Of a stretch of 64,000 nt of DNA, positions 42,234-51,700 are shown in pieces. Below the pieces are notes generated by a model. The model saw nothing but the letters and a program-made list of their open reading frames with translations. It ran no database searches and was not told the origin of the DNA. Made by a program: the position numbers and the translations under genes. Numbering within the stretch: the first letter of the stretch is position 1; the number at the start of each line of letters is the position of its first letter. This DNA is from Eubacteriales bacterium (GTDB lineage: Bacteria; Bacillota; Clostridia; Lachnospirales; Lachnospiraceae), in the NCBI GenBank assembly GCA_030536555.1, contig JAUNPU010000005.1, forward strand, positions 108,021-172,020. The letters are read 5' to 3'.

Positions 42234-43538
42234 TCATTTTTTTATTTCTGATTCATACTTTTTTGCAGCCTTCAAGATCATTTCCCGCAGATTTTCAATC
42301 GGATGCTCTGAGCGGGCCGCCAGCAGAAACAGACAGTCATAGGGATCACGACTGTACAGCGGACTGAAACCTGCATGAAACAAGATGGCATTCATCTCAT
42401 CCCAGAACAGTTCAAACGGGTCCTTCACATTCTGAACCTTGCTCAGCTTCGAATAGAACAGATAGAACTCAAGAAGAATAACCAGCCGTCTCAGCTTTCC
42501 ATCATCGATGTGATCTCCTTTTATAACATCTGACAGATTTTCATACTGTTTCTTACAATTCAATCCGATATTTTTAAGCAGAGAACCATCTTCTGCCTGG
42601 AGAAACTCTGTAAGCAGGACGTTTCCTTCCCGTTCCCCGATCATGACCAGGTAAAAATACTTCACGTAAATTTCATAGCGGACTTCTCCGTCTTCTATTC
42701 TCCATGCATCTTTTCTGATATCCCGACCGCTGCACTTCAGTGTCACCAATTCATCCCAAACATAAGGCTCGCATCGTTTACAGAGATTTTTCACCAGTTC
42801 ATGGGCAGTATGGTTATAATTCTCCGGCTGAAAGGTCGACCAGTTTTCCAGTATATACTGCTTAAAAAGAGCCTCAGAATCCTCACTGTCATTCTGGATT
42901 TCCTGCAATCCGGTATCAATGATCACTGTCTCCCGGATCGACGGTTCCAAAGGTTTTTTCTCTGCGCATCTGCCTGCAGTCTCCATCTCGATCTCATGAA
43001 TCATCTTCTCGCCCTTGTGATACCACGCCTTATCATTCTGACTGACGTAGAAATAATAACAAAGTTCACGCCATATCTTACGCTTCCAGGGTGCAAGTCC
43101 TGCTGTTTTTGCAAACAGCTCTCTGGTCTGCTCCGCATCGTACCCCAAAGCCCCGGCAAACTTATAGAGATTCATCCGGACATTTTGCCCGTCTCTGGAA
43201 ATACTCGACGCTGCATGACCGGACTTCAGATTTGCTCTTCCCTTCATCCATACATCCTGCACTCGCTTTGGCAGAACCACCTGATGACTGCCTGCTTTTA
43301 AATGAAGATAGTTTAGCTGGGCTTTTCGTTTTTTCTTGCGTATCTCTTCGGTATCGTCCCTCTTATACCGCATTTTCTCCGGAAAGCATCGCTGAAGCTG
43401 GTATAACGTGACATCTTTCTTCGCAACAGATGTGAGAAAAACCACCGCCTTTTCCGGGTCAAAATTTTTAGCTTCCTCCATCGTCTGTTCATAGACAGTC
43501 ATTGTCTCTGCCCCAGACTGCAGTCCGTAATATGCCAT
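42234..43538 (-). CDS. Protein of unknown function (island gene 2)
   Basis: A 434-residue helical protein without signal peptide or membrane helix. Basic patches occur at about 55-100 (CFPEKMRYKRDDTEEIRKKK) and the C-terminus has a regular helical repeat (DGKLRRLVILLEFYLFYSKL, then ILFHAGFSPLYSRDPYDCLF). GGAGGG lies before the ATG. It follows the metallophosphoesterase gene after 16 bases. No domain is recognised; positive charge and helical repeats would suit nucleic-acid or protein binding, but that is speculation. Confidence 0.78.
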   Translation of the reverse strand: MAYYGLQSGAETMTVYEQTMEEAKNFDPEKAVVFLTSVAKKDVTLYQLQRCFPEKMRYKRDDTEEIRKKKRKAQLNYLHLKAGSHQVVLPKRVQDVWMKGRANLKSGHAASSISRDGQNVRMNLYKFAGALGYDAEQTRELFAKTAGLAPWKRKIWRELCYYFYVSQNDKAWYHKGEKMIHEIEMETAGRCAEKKPLEPSIRETVIIDTGLQEIQNDSEDSEALFKQYILENWSTFQPENYNHTAHELVKNLCKRCEPYVWDELVTLKCSGRDIRKDAWRIEDGEVRYEIYVKYFYLVMIGEREGNVLLTEFLQAEDGSLLKNIGLNCKKQYENLSDVIKGDHIDDGKLRRLVILLEFYLFYSKLSKVQNVKDPFELFWDEMNAILFHAGFSPLYSRDPYDCLFLLAARSEHPIENLREMILKAAKKYESEIKK

Positions 43539-43554
43539 TGTTCTCCCTCCACAT

Positions 43555-44097
43555 TCACGATTTTTTAAACTCCGTATTATTTCGAATCAGTTCTTCCAGT
43601 GTAACCGGCTGATATGCATTGATCTCCACCCCCGCATTCAGCGCATGTTCCAATGCCTGCAGCTTCGTCCAGCAATCATCATGCCGGTTGTTGTGAATAT
43701 GTCCATAAACCAGCCACTCACTGTCCCGCTCAAAATCATCCATCGCCTGAACCGGGTCATGGATCAGCGTAATGCTGCGGCTGTTATCCTGAATCACACT
43801 GCGCTCCGAAACGCTCTCAAAAAACCGGGAATAATCCCCTTTTTTCATCCAGCTCGGATCGTGATTTCCGAGAATCAGGTGCTTTTTCCCCGGAAGCCGT
43901 TCCAGATATACCGTCGGTTCAATGGCCGAACGAAACATCAGATCCCCAAGAATATACACCGTATCCTCTGAATTCACCCGCCGGTTCCAGCTGGATATCA
44001 TCGCGTTATCCATTTCCTTTACATTGTAAAATGGTCTGCTGCAGTGCCTAATAATATTGGCGTGACCGAAGTGCGTATCTGAAATATAATAGATCAT
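43555..44097 (-). CDS. Metallophosphoesterase (island gene 1)
   Basis: A 180-residue calcineurin-like phosphoesterase, with all motifs of the fold: SDTHFGH at 6-12 (Asp7, His9), GD at 51-52, GNHD at 77-80, His113 in LIHDP and GHIH at 132-135. It is a small stand-alone member, of the type that hydrolyses phosphodiesters or phosphomonoesters in nucleotides. Start at 44097 (AGGTGA six bases upstream) rather than 44124, where the frame continues without a binding site. As the first gene of the island it could make or remove a signalling nucleotide or reverse a phosphorylation by the kinase domain; both are guesses. Confidence 0.9.
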   Translation of the reverse strand: MIYYISDTHFGHANIIRHCSRPFYNVKEMDNAMISSWNRRVNSEDTVYILGDLMFRSAIEPTVYLERLPGKKHLILGNHDPSWMKKGDYSRFFESVSERSVIQDNSRSITLIHDPVQAMDDFERDSEWLVYGHIHNNRHDDCWTKLQALEHALNAGVEINAYQPVTLEELIRNNTEFKKS

Positions 44098-44360
44098 AAA
44101 CATCACCTGTTCTTTCCGTGCCAAAGCAAAATACTCCTGCTAAAATCATATCATAATTCCAACCCTAAATCTATCTTCTTGTTTTCTTAGTTGTTTTATG
44201 CCTCTATGGTAGAAAATGAAACTTCTATTTCCCTTTTCTTCACCTGCCCCACTTTTTCCTCGCCTTGTACTTCTTATATTCCTGAAAGGATGCTAAAAAA
44301 CAGCAACTGTTTCCATCTTCTAAGTTTATGCAAGGATAAACCCATAAAAGATCTGGTTTA

Positions 44361-45230
44361 TCAATCGATCTCCCGCCATATAGGTTTTCCCTCCTGTTTC
44401 TCAACGAAATCCTTATCCTCTAAAAAGTATCTTCCTGCTCCAACTGCCTGATTTTCAAACGGTGTAAGAATCTTCCATGACTCAACGGCGATCGTGTTAT
44501 CTTCACGGGTTCCATGGATAAGGAATCGATTGATATATTTCTGAATATCACCATTAAATATCACATCCCTGCTCAAGCAATCCTCTGGTAAGTTTTCTCC
44601 TGTTAAACAGATTGCCTCTTCGCTGATGGATGCATCTTCGTTGAGTTGATAGCGAACCTCATGCCATACGACTTCATCCTCCATAACCTCAGCAGTAACA
44701 ATCACATACTCTGTATCATATTTGTGTGTAAGAAATCTAGCTTCCATGTCCGAGATTGTATATTCTGCATTTTTCCGTTCACGCATATTGCCCGTTTCCA
44801 CATCAAATTCATCGATAAAAAACAATGGTCCCATCCATCTGCTCTTTTCGTAATCCGATAAGCTATACTCTCTTGTCACCGGAAATATGATTTCCCAATC
44901 CGTAACCCTGAGAACTTTTTTATTGTAAAAAGCTCCCATATCTTCCTGGATATCCCCCTCCACCAAAACGCGGTTGTATAAAAGGCGATCCGAAAGTTCA
45001 TGGTAGGGATTGCGTCCAATAAGCTCAATATACTCTCGGCTCAGTCCCCTTTTTATATATCCTCCAAGTCCATCCCTGTCATAATGAAGGATGTATGCCT
45101 CCCCGTTCATGCATTTCCAGTATGCACTGATTGCAGGAACTGCATATTTCACAGGGGTGAAACAGCAGAAATTCATCATCAAAAATATTGCTCCTATACA
45201 GGAACTTATAAAAATGAGCTTTCTCTTCAT
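44361..45230 (-). CDS. Secreted or membrane-anchored protein of unknown function
   Basis: A 289-residue protein with an N-terminal signal/anchor (MKRKLIFISSCIGAIFLMMN, with Cys22 and Cys23 that might be a lipobox, though the pattern FCC is weak), followed by a soluble domain with beta-strand alternation and acidic surface. Two internal segments (YIELIGRNPYHELSDRLLYN and AYHE-like) suggest repeats but are not clear. The ribosome binding site is weak. It reads toward the island but a 263-base gap (44098-44360) with no visible terminator separates it from the metallophosphoesterase gene. Confidence 0.72.
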   Translation of the reverse strand: MKRKLIFISSCIGAIFLMMNFCCFTPVKYAVPAISAYWKCMNGEAYILHYDRDGLGGYIKRGLSREYIELIGRNPYHELSDRLLYNRVLVEGDIQEDMGAFYNKKVLRVTDWEIIFPVTREYSLSDYEKSRWMGPLFFIDEFDVETGNMRERKNAEYTISDMEARFLTHKYDTEYVIVTAEVMEDEVVWHEVRYQLNEDASISEEAICLTGENLPEDCLSRDVIFNGDIQKYINRFLIHGTREDNTIAVESWKILTPFENQAVGAGRYFLEDKDFVEKQEGKPIWREID

Positions 45231-45397
45231 GTTCTTCTCTTATTTTTCATACTGTTCTGCCAGTCCAAAGACCTTTGACAACCGTTCCATAACGGATAAA
45301 TCAACGTGTTACCCTCATTTTATCTGTTCAACTCCTAAAAACTACACAAACCGTGAAAGAAACATGTATTCATTTGCGGTCCCAGCCTGCCTGCACA

Positions 45398-46366
45398 TCA
45401 CCCCCGTATCATCCCCAACAAAAACGCCACCCCCTGCAGTCCAACCATCACCCACACTCCCGGTGCCCGCACCAGGCATCGGACGGCATCCATTCCGGCG
45501 CCCATCTCCCACGGCTGAAACCACCGCAGCTTTCTCACAAACAGGCACAGAAGCACGATCGCCGCCAGCATGGCTGCGATCATAAACAGTCCCAACAGCC
45601 CCAGTCCTGCCATTCCCGCCAGCTCTGCAACCGGGTTCTCGCTGTTGAGCCCTCGCATAAGCAGCAGCGGCACCAGCCCGCCGATGGTATTGATCACCAT
45701 GTGAAGCCCGATGCTGTAGCGAAGCTTTCCGGTGCTGCTGTACACGTAGGCAAATATCATTCCCAGGGCACAGGCATAGAAAAACTGATAGAAATTCCCA
45801 TGGAACAGTCCGAAGCTGATACCCGACAGCACCACCGCCGTCCGCTGTCCGAAGCACACGGTCCGGTCGATCAGCAGCTTGCGAAACATCAGCTCTTCCA
45901 TGACCGGAGCCACCACAATAGTGCTCAGGATCATTACCGCCGGGTGCATTTCCAGAATCATATCGTCCACCGGATTCACTCCGCCTCTTCCGGTCAGCAG
46001 CCCGCTGATCAGCATCAGCCCCTGCCCGATCAGATTGCCGATGTAGGTGACCCCCAGACAGACCACCAGCAGCACCAGCAGCTTCCAGAAGCAGATGGAT
46101 TCTGTGCTGTCCTTGTGCCAGGAAGGGATGCGCCGCATCATCAGCCAGAACACCGGAAATGCACAGGCATACATGGAAAATATGGAGATCAGGATCATTC
46201 CCTCTCTGCTGCCCAGAAAAGAGACCACACGTTCCACCAACGGGTACCGGATCCAAAACTGAAGCAGCGTATACGTCACCACATAGAGTGCCTGGACGCC
46301 TCCTGCCACCAGGAGAAATACCACATACGCCCATCCCAGCCTCGAATACTGCTTTCTTGCATCCAT
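45398..46366 (-). CDS. CPBP family intramembrane glutamic endopeptidase
   Basis: A 322-residue membrane protein with about eight hydrophobic segments. The CPBP/Rce1 signature is intact: VMEELMFRKLL with Glu157, Glu158 and Arg162, SFGLFHGN with His189 (186-190 region), and HMVIN at 222-226. Such proteases cleave within the membrane, processing CAAX-like or bacteriocin/immunity peptides. Start taken at 46366 (GGAGGGAG upstream); the frame extends to 46450 but overlaps the terminator of the EF-G gene. An overlapping open frame in this region is a shadow. Confidence 0.87.
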   Translation of the reverse strand: MDARKQYSRLGWAYVVFLLVAGGVQALYVVTYTLLQFWIRYPLVERVVSFLGSREGMILISIFSMYACAFPVFWLMMRRIPSWHKDSTESICFWKLLVLLVVCLGVTYIGNLIGQGLMLISGLLTGRGGVNPVDDMILEMHPAVMILSTIVVAPVMEELMFRKLLIDRTVCFGQRTAVVLSGISFGLFHGNFYQFFYACALGMIFAYVYSSTGKLRYSIGLHMVINTIGGLVPLLLMRGLNSENPVAELAGMAGLGLLGLFMIAAMLAAIVLLCLFVRKLRWFQPWEMGAGMDAVRCLVRAPGVWVMVGLQGVAFLLGMIRG

Positions 46367-46428
46367 CTGACTCCCTCCTCTCTTTCTGCCAATATCCATG
46401 AACCGCAGCCACAGCTCGCTGTACTTGG

Positions 46429-46475
46429 AAAAAAGAGCCACTTTCCACACACATCATGCGGGAAAATGGCTCTTT
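46429..46475 (-). terminator. Terminator of the EF-G-like gene
   Basis: AAAGAGCCATTTTCC and GGAAAGTGGCTCTTT (minus strand) form a long stem with one irregular pair, followed by six T. It separates the EF-G-like gene from the CPBP protease gene behind it. Confidence 0.82.
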
Positions 46476-46483
46476 GCTTACAC

Positions 46484-48586
46484 TTAGAATTCCATCTTAT
46501 CTACCTTGGATGCTCTGGCTTCTACTTCCTTCTTCTGGATGTCGCCAGGAGCCTGCTCGTAGCGTGCGAACTCATACTCAAAGGTACCGATACCGCCGGT
46601 CATGGAGCGCAGATCGGTGTTGTAGCCGAACAGCTCGGACATCGGGATATCAGCCTCGATGATCTGTTTGCCATGGTGATCGGAGTTCATGCCAAGGACA
46701 CGACCTCTTCTGCGGTTCAGATCGCCCATAACGTCGCCGGTGAACTTATCCGGAACCGTAACCTTCAGGGATGCAATCGGCTCAAGGAGAACCGGATTGG
46801 CTTCCATGAAGCCCTTCTTGAATGCCATCATGGCAGCGGTCTTAAATGCCATCTCGGAGGAGTCTACCGGATGGTAGGAACCATCGGTCAGGGTTGCCTT
46901 CACGCCGACTACCGGATATGCAGCCAGCGGACCCTTGCCAACGCTCTCAGCCACGCCCTTCTCAACAGCCGGGAAGTAGTTCTTCGGAACGGCACCGCCG
47001 AATACGCGCTCTGCAAATACATACGGAGTATCCAGATCGCCGGACGGCTCGAATTCCATCTTAACATCGCCGTACTGTCCGTGTCCGCCGGACTGCTTCT
47101 TATACTTGCCCTGAACCTCCACTTTCTTGCGGATGGTCTCACGGAATGCGAACTTCGGCTTGCTCAGCTCGATCTCAACCTTATAGCGGTTCAGAAGCTT
47201 GCTGACAACAACCTCCAGCTGCTGATCGCCGATGCCGTACAGTAACAGCTGACGGTTCTCCTTGTCATTGACATGCTTCAGGGTCAGATCCTCGTCCATC
47301 AGCTTCGCCAGTGCGCTGGATACCTTATCCTCGTCACCCTTGGTCACGGTGTTGTAACGCATGTAGGTGTACGGGGTGGAAATCTGCGGTTTGTGGTATA
47401 CGATCGGAGCGCTGCGCAGTGCAATGGTATCGCCGGTCTGGGTCACTTCCAGCTTCGCTACGGCACCGATATCGCCGGCTCTCAGCTCCGAAACCTCGAT
47501 GGCATCCTTACCTCTCAGCAGGTATACCTTGGCAACCTTCTCCTCTGCGTCCTTATTCACATTGTAAATGGTGCTGTTCGGTCTCAAAACACCGGTACAG
47601 ATCTTCATCAGAGAATACTTTCCGATGAACGGATCCACGATGGTCTTGAAGACTCTTGCAGACAGAGATACCTCATCATTGTACTTGGCGGTAAAACGCT
47701 CGCCGGTGGACACGTCAACACCGATACACTCGAACTTATCCGGGGTCGGCAGATAACGGTCGATCACCTGCAGCAGGGTCTTAAAGCCCTGGCAGTTGGC
47801 GCCGGAACCCATCAGTACCGGCACGATGGAGCCATCTATCACATGTTCCCTCAGAGCGCCCTGAATCTCTTCCAGCGTGAACTCTTCGCCGGAGAAGTAA
47901 CGCTCCATATACTCCTCACTGGTCTCTGCAACAGCCTCTAACAGCGCGTCTCTTGCAATACCCAGGTTCTTCTGGGAGTAATCCGGAATCTCGCATTCTT
48001 CGTAATCACTCAGATTGGTGAAACGTCTGCCGGCCATCTTCACAACGTTTACATAGCCCACAAACTTCTCATTCTCACGGATTGGCAGCTGGAACGGTGC
48101 CACACATCTTCCGAACCGTCTCTCCAGCTTCAGTACCAGCTCACGGAAAGACGCATGATCGTCATCCATGTTGGTCACAAAAAATAATCTCGGCAGACGA
48201 AGCTTCTCACACAGCTCCCATGCCTTCTCGGTACCGACCTCGATACCTGCCTTGCAGTTCACCACGATAATTGCCGCGTCGGCAACGCTGACTGCCTCTT
48301 CTACTTCACCTACAAAATCGAAATACCCTGGCGTATCCAGAATGTTGATCTTCATCGGGCCGTCGTCGCCCTCGTACTCTAACGGAATCAGGGATGTGGA
48401 GATGGAAAACTGACGTTTGATTTCTTCCTTGTCGTAATCACTGATCGTATTTCCGTCTGTTACCTTGCCCATACGCTTTGTGACTCCGGTTACCAGTGCC
48501 AGTGCCTCTGCAACCGTCGTCTTTCCGGCCCCGCCATGACCAAGTAACACGACGTTACGGATTTGTTTTGTACCATAAACGTTCAT
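46484..48586 (-). CDS. fusA: EF-G-like translational GTPase
   Basis: A 700-residue protein with the EF-G order: GTPase domain with P-loop GHGGAGKT (17-24), DTPG, and VTNMDDD at the G4 position, then OB-like domain II, domain III, IV (KYKKQSGGHGQYGDVKME) and V. Ordinary EF-G has GHIDAGKT and NKMD, so this belongs to the diverged EF-G2-like branch; it may act as a second elongation, recycling or stress factor rather than the main translocase. AGGAGGG precedes the ATG. Another EF-G would be expected near the ribosomal protein genes, outside this window. Confidence 0.92.
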   Translation of the reverse strand: MNVYGTKQIRNVVLLGHGGAGKTTVAEALALVTGVTKRMGKVTDGNTISDYDKEEIKRQFSISTSLIPLEYEGDDGPMKINILDTPGYFDFVGEVEEAVSVADAAIIVVNCKAGIEVGTEKAWELCEKLRLPRLFFVTNMDDDHASFRELVLKLERRFGRCVAPFQLPIRENEKFVGYVNVVKMAGRRFTNLSDYEECEIPDYSQKNLGIARDALLEAVAETSEEYMERYFSGEEFTLEEIQGALREHVIDGSIVPVLMGSGANCQGFKTLLQVIDRYLPTPDKFECIGVDVSTGERFTAKYNDEVSLSARVFKTIVDPFIGKYSLMKICTGVLRPNSTIYNVNKDAEEKVAKVYLLRGKDAIEVSELRAGDIGAVAKLEVTQTGDTIALRSAPIVYHKPQISTPYTYMRYNTVTKGDEDKVSSALAKLMDEDLTLKHVNDKENRQLLLYGIGDQQLEVVVSKLLNRYKVEIELSKPKFAFRETIRKKVEVQGKYKKQSGGHGQYGDVKMEFEPSGDLDTPYVFAERVFGGAVPKNYFPAVEKGVAESVGKGPLAAYPVVGVKATLTDGSYHPVDSSEMAFKTAAMMAFKKGFMEANPVLLEPIASLKVTVPDKFTGDVMGDLNRRRGRVLGMNSDHHGKQIIEADIPMSELFGYNTDLRSMTGGIGTFEYEFARYEQAPGDIQKKEVEARASKVDKMEF

Positions 48587-48626
48587 ATAATTCCCTCCTG
48601 TACATTAAGTTTAGTCTTATGTTGCT

Positions 48627-48655
48627 ATTCTACTAAAAAAGTTTGAAAATTACAA
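48627..48655 (-). promoter_or_regulatory. Predicted promoter of the EF-G-like gene
   Basis: TTGTAA (48650-48655) and TAGAAT (48627-48632) are 17 bases apart, about 40 bases before the ATG. Confidence 0.55.
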
Positions 48656-48720
48656 GCAAATTATTCGATTTGCACAAATTATTTTTCATCATCCGGAAAG
48701 CCCTATGGTAAACACGCAGA

Positions 48721-48764
48721 AAAAAGAAAGCTGCCTGTGTCTCACGCTCTACAGGCAGCCTTCT
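48721..48764 (-). terminator. Terminator of the giant surface protein gene
   Basis: GCTGCCTGT (48731-48739) pairs with ACAGGCAGC (48752-48760); on the minus strand it is followed by TTTCTTTTTTC. Confidence 0.85.
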
Positions 48765-48781
48765 CTCCTCCGGTCATGCCG

Positions 48782-51700
48782 TCAGCTCTGACCTTCCTCC
48801 TCTTCTTTTCTTCTCAACATCACAACTCCGGCTGCTGAACCTGCAAAAATCGCAGCCAGCAATGCTGCCGGAATACCACCGCTGGTATCCCCTGTCTTCG
48901 GCAGAGTTCCCAGCGGAATGCCATTTTCGTCCACATGGATCAGAAGCTGTGCCAGCGGCACCTCATCCTCCCCGATGGTAAGCATCAGATAATCCCCCGG
49001 AGGCAGAATACCCTCAAAACCTCTGTCCGGATCATAGGGACCGCGGTAAATGGGATCTCCATAAGGATCGCCGGGAGCATGAATCTCCACGATTGTTCCC
49101 GGAGGAAGCTCCGGTCTTCGATCCGGCGTAACGGGAATATTCGGAAGTCCCGGTATTCCCGGCTGAGTCGGATCTGTGGGGTTGATTGGTTCCGCAGGCT
49201 GCAGCGGGTCCACAGGCTTCGCCGGCTCTGTGGGCTTCGGCTCCACAGGCTTCACCAGCTCTGCCGGTCTTGTGGAACCTCCTGTGGTCCCTCCGCCGCC
49301 TCCGCCGCCGGATCTTCTCCTGTTGGTAAATTCTGCTCCTGCCACGGTATCTGCCGCGATTGCACCCGTGTCACCTGTTTTTTCCACCAGATGATATCCG
49401 GCGGTCTCCTGCTCCGTCATGGTATAAACCGCTCCCTGCGGGATGCCGTCGATCCGGAACCGTTCTCCGCCCTGAATGGCAATGATGCCGTCCTCACCCG
49501 GCGTCTGCGGCACTGCCGCCTGTATATCCTCCTCCTTTGCTGCCTTCCGGTACGGCCCGCGATACACCTTCGCCTCGCCATTCACCGTCAAGGTCACCTG
49601 GAATCCAAATTCTCTGTTTACACCGCTTTGCAGGGTCTTACCCACTTCCAGTGCGCCTGCGATCAGGGTGTTGGTAATCTCGGTTGTTCCGTGTGCGGTC
49701 AGCACGTTTGGATGATGCTCATAGCTCACCCGATAACCGGCGGCTTCGCCGTCAATCACTCTGCTGCCATCAATCTCCAGCTCCACTGCCCGGTACTGAT
49801 AAGGGCGGTCTGACTTATCATGGGTGGGAAGTCCTGTGAACTCCACCGTTCCCCAGTCATGCTCACTGGTCATTTCCAGTTCCGCCTTCGCAGTCGGCAA
49901 TGTGGTCCATGCCCTGCCCTCTGCCAGTCTGCGCTGCAGTCCGACGGTGATCTGATCCGGACGCATACCGTAGTAATCGTCTGTATCCTCCCACTCCTTC
50001 GTCACCCGAAGTCCCGTGGTCTGCATGGTATTCAGGATGGCATTGGAACCGCTTGCCACGGCAATGTAGCCTGCTGTGTCAAGCTCCTTTGCATAATAAT
50101 AAATCTCTACACTCTGCGGCTGCTCCTCTGTTCCTTTGTTCTGAAGCTTCAGCAGGTTGTCCCAGGTGTACTCCCAGTTCTCCTCTGCTTTGACCTCAAC
50201 CGGATCGCCCACAGGCTGTTCCGCCCCGGCTGCATCCGTCATGTAAAGCTGCATTCTGATGGAATCCGGCCGCACATCCTCCTTCCAGTCCTCGTCACCC
50301 GTCCAGTATTTTCTGACGGTGTAGGAGGTGGTGTAGGGCTCGTGGGTGTTGGTCACCCGGACCGCCCCATCGGACGTCACACCATGCCAGTCTGCGGAGG
50401 TGGCAATCTCCACCGCATAGTCCTTCGGCACATCCACTTCTTCCACCGTATACTCAATCAGCCTCTTTGTATCATCCGTCACTTCTCTGTCATATCTCGG
50501 CAGGTTTTTCCAGACTGCCAGCCAGGAATCCTGTTCACAGGCTTCTGACTGTTCCGCATTCACATTCCGGCTTCCATCCAATACAATATCCGGTCGTTCT
50601 GCTGCGACGCCATCTGCATATAACCGCAATGTCACTGTACCCGGTCGTATTCCATCCCAGTTGCCGCTGCCATTTCGGTCATCGTCCCAGAGCTTTTTCG
50701 CATAAAATTCACGCCCCGTCCAATAGTTGGATACCTGAATGATCTGGTTGTTGGCGGAATCATCGCCCTTCTTCGTCTCATCACCGGAAACACCAGCCTC
50801 ACCAAACACTGTCGTGGCAGGCTGCTCACCAGCCTTGTAAACCGCCATGTAGCGTCCGTCCAGTCCGGAAGTTTCCTCCACATAGTAGGAAATCTTCTCT
50901 CCGTCCTCCATAACCGGAAGATTTGTCCACGCCTGCTCTGCGTTCCATCCGTTAGAATCATTAACCGCGATTTCAGGAACTGTTTCGTCATTCTGATACA
51001 CCGCCGATTCTGCATCAGCTGTTCCAACCTTACGCCACAGCTTGAAGGTCACGCTTTCCGGTCGCCCGCTCTGTACTCCATCCGCATCATCCTGCCATGA
51101 CTTGCGCACTCCCACGGTCATGACAGCGGCTGCATGTCGATTGGTAAGCGTCAGATTCCTGGTGACTCCATCGGCAAGGTTAACCACTCCGTCTGTCTTC
51201 GAATCATCGTCTGAATCTGATTCCATAATCGTCGCAGTATAATACTCCGGAACCTCTTCCGCAACCCTGTAATCATACGTTGCTCCTGTAACCGGATTCT
51301 TCACCGGAAGGTTTGACCAGCTTGCAGTCGTCCATTTCGAAGGTTCTTCTGTCGGCTCCAGGGTCTTCGTGCCAACCAGTGTTCCGAGGCTTTCGGTTTC
51401 TCCGGCATCCGGTACTGCTTTCTCAGAGCCGGACTGCTCGGAGCGGTAGAGACTGACATTGATTTCATCAGGGCGAAGTCCATCCTGATTGTCCTTGTCA
51501 TCCCAGACCTTTGTCACCTTAATTTCGGCAATGTGCAGTCTGTTCTTAATCTCCTCCGTCCGGTGATAGCCGTCTGCTTCCGGATCATCCACATCGGTCA
51601 CATGTTCCAGGGACACCGTATAGCCAATGTCTGAAAGCACTATGCTAGAATCCGCTGCGGCAAGCACTTCCGTGGGATTCGGCATCGAAACTGCCTGTTC

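Noticed and set aside
32777..44097. Island as a conjugative element remnant because of the VirB4/HerA-like ATPase
   Set aside because: No relaxase, integrase, mating-pore gene or attachment site was seen, and the other genes do not fit transfer.
45342..46457. Minus-strand 371-codon frame overlapping the CPBP protease
   Set aside because: It runs out of frame through the protease gene, whose frame has the catalytic EE, FxxxH and HxxxN motifs; the alternative is Gly/Arg-rich and has no motif.
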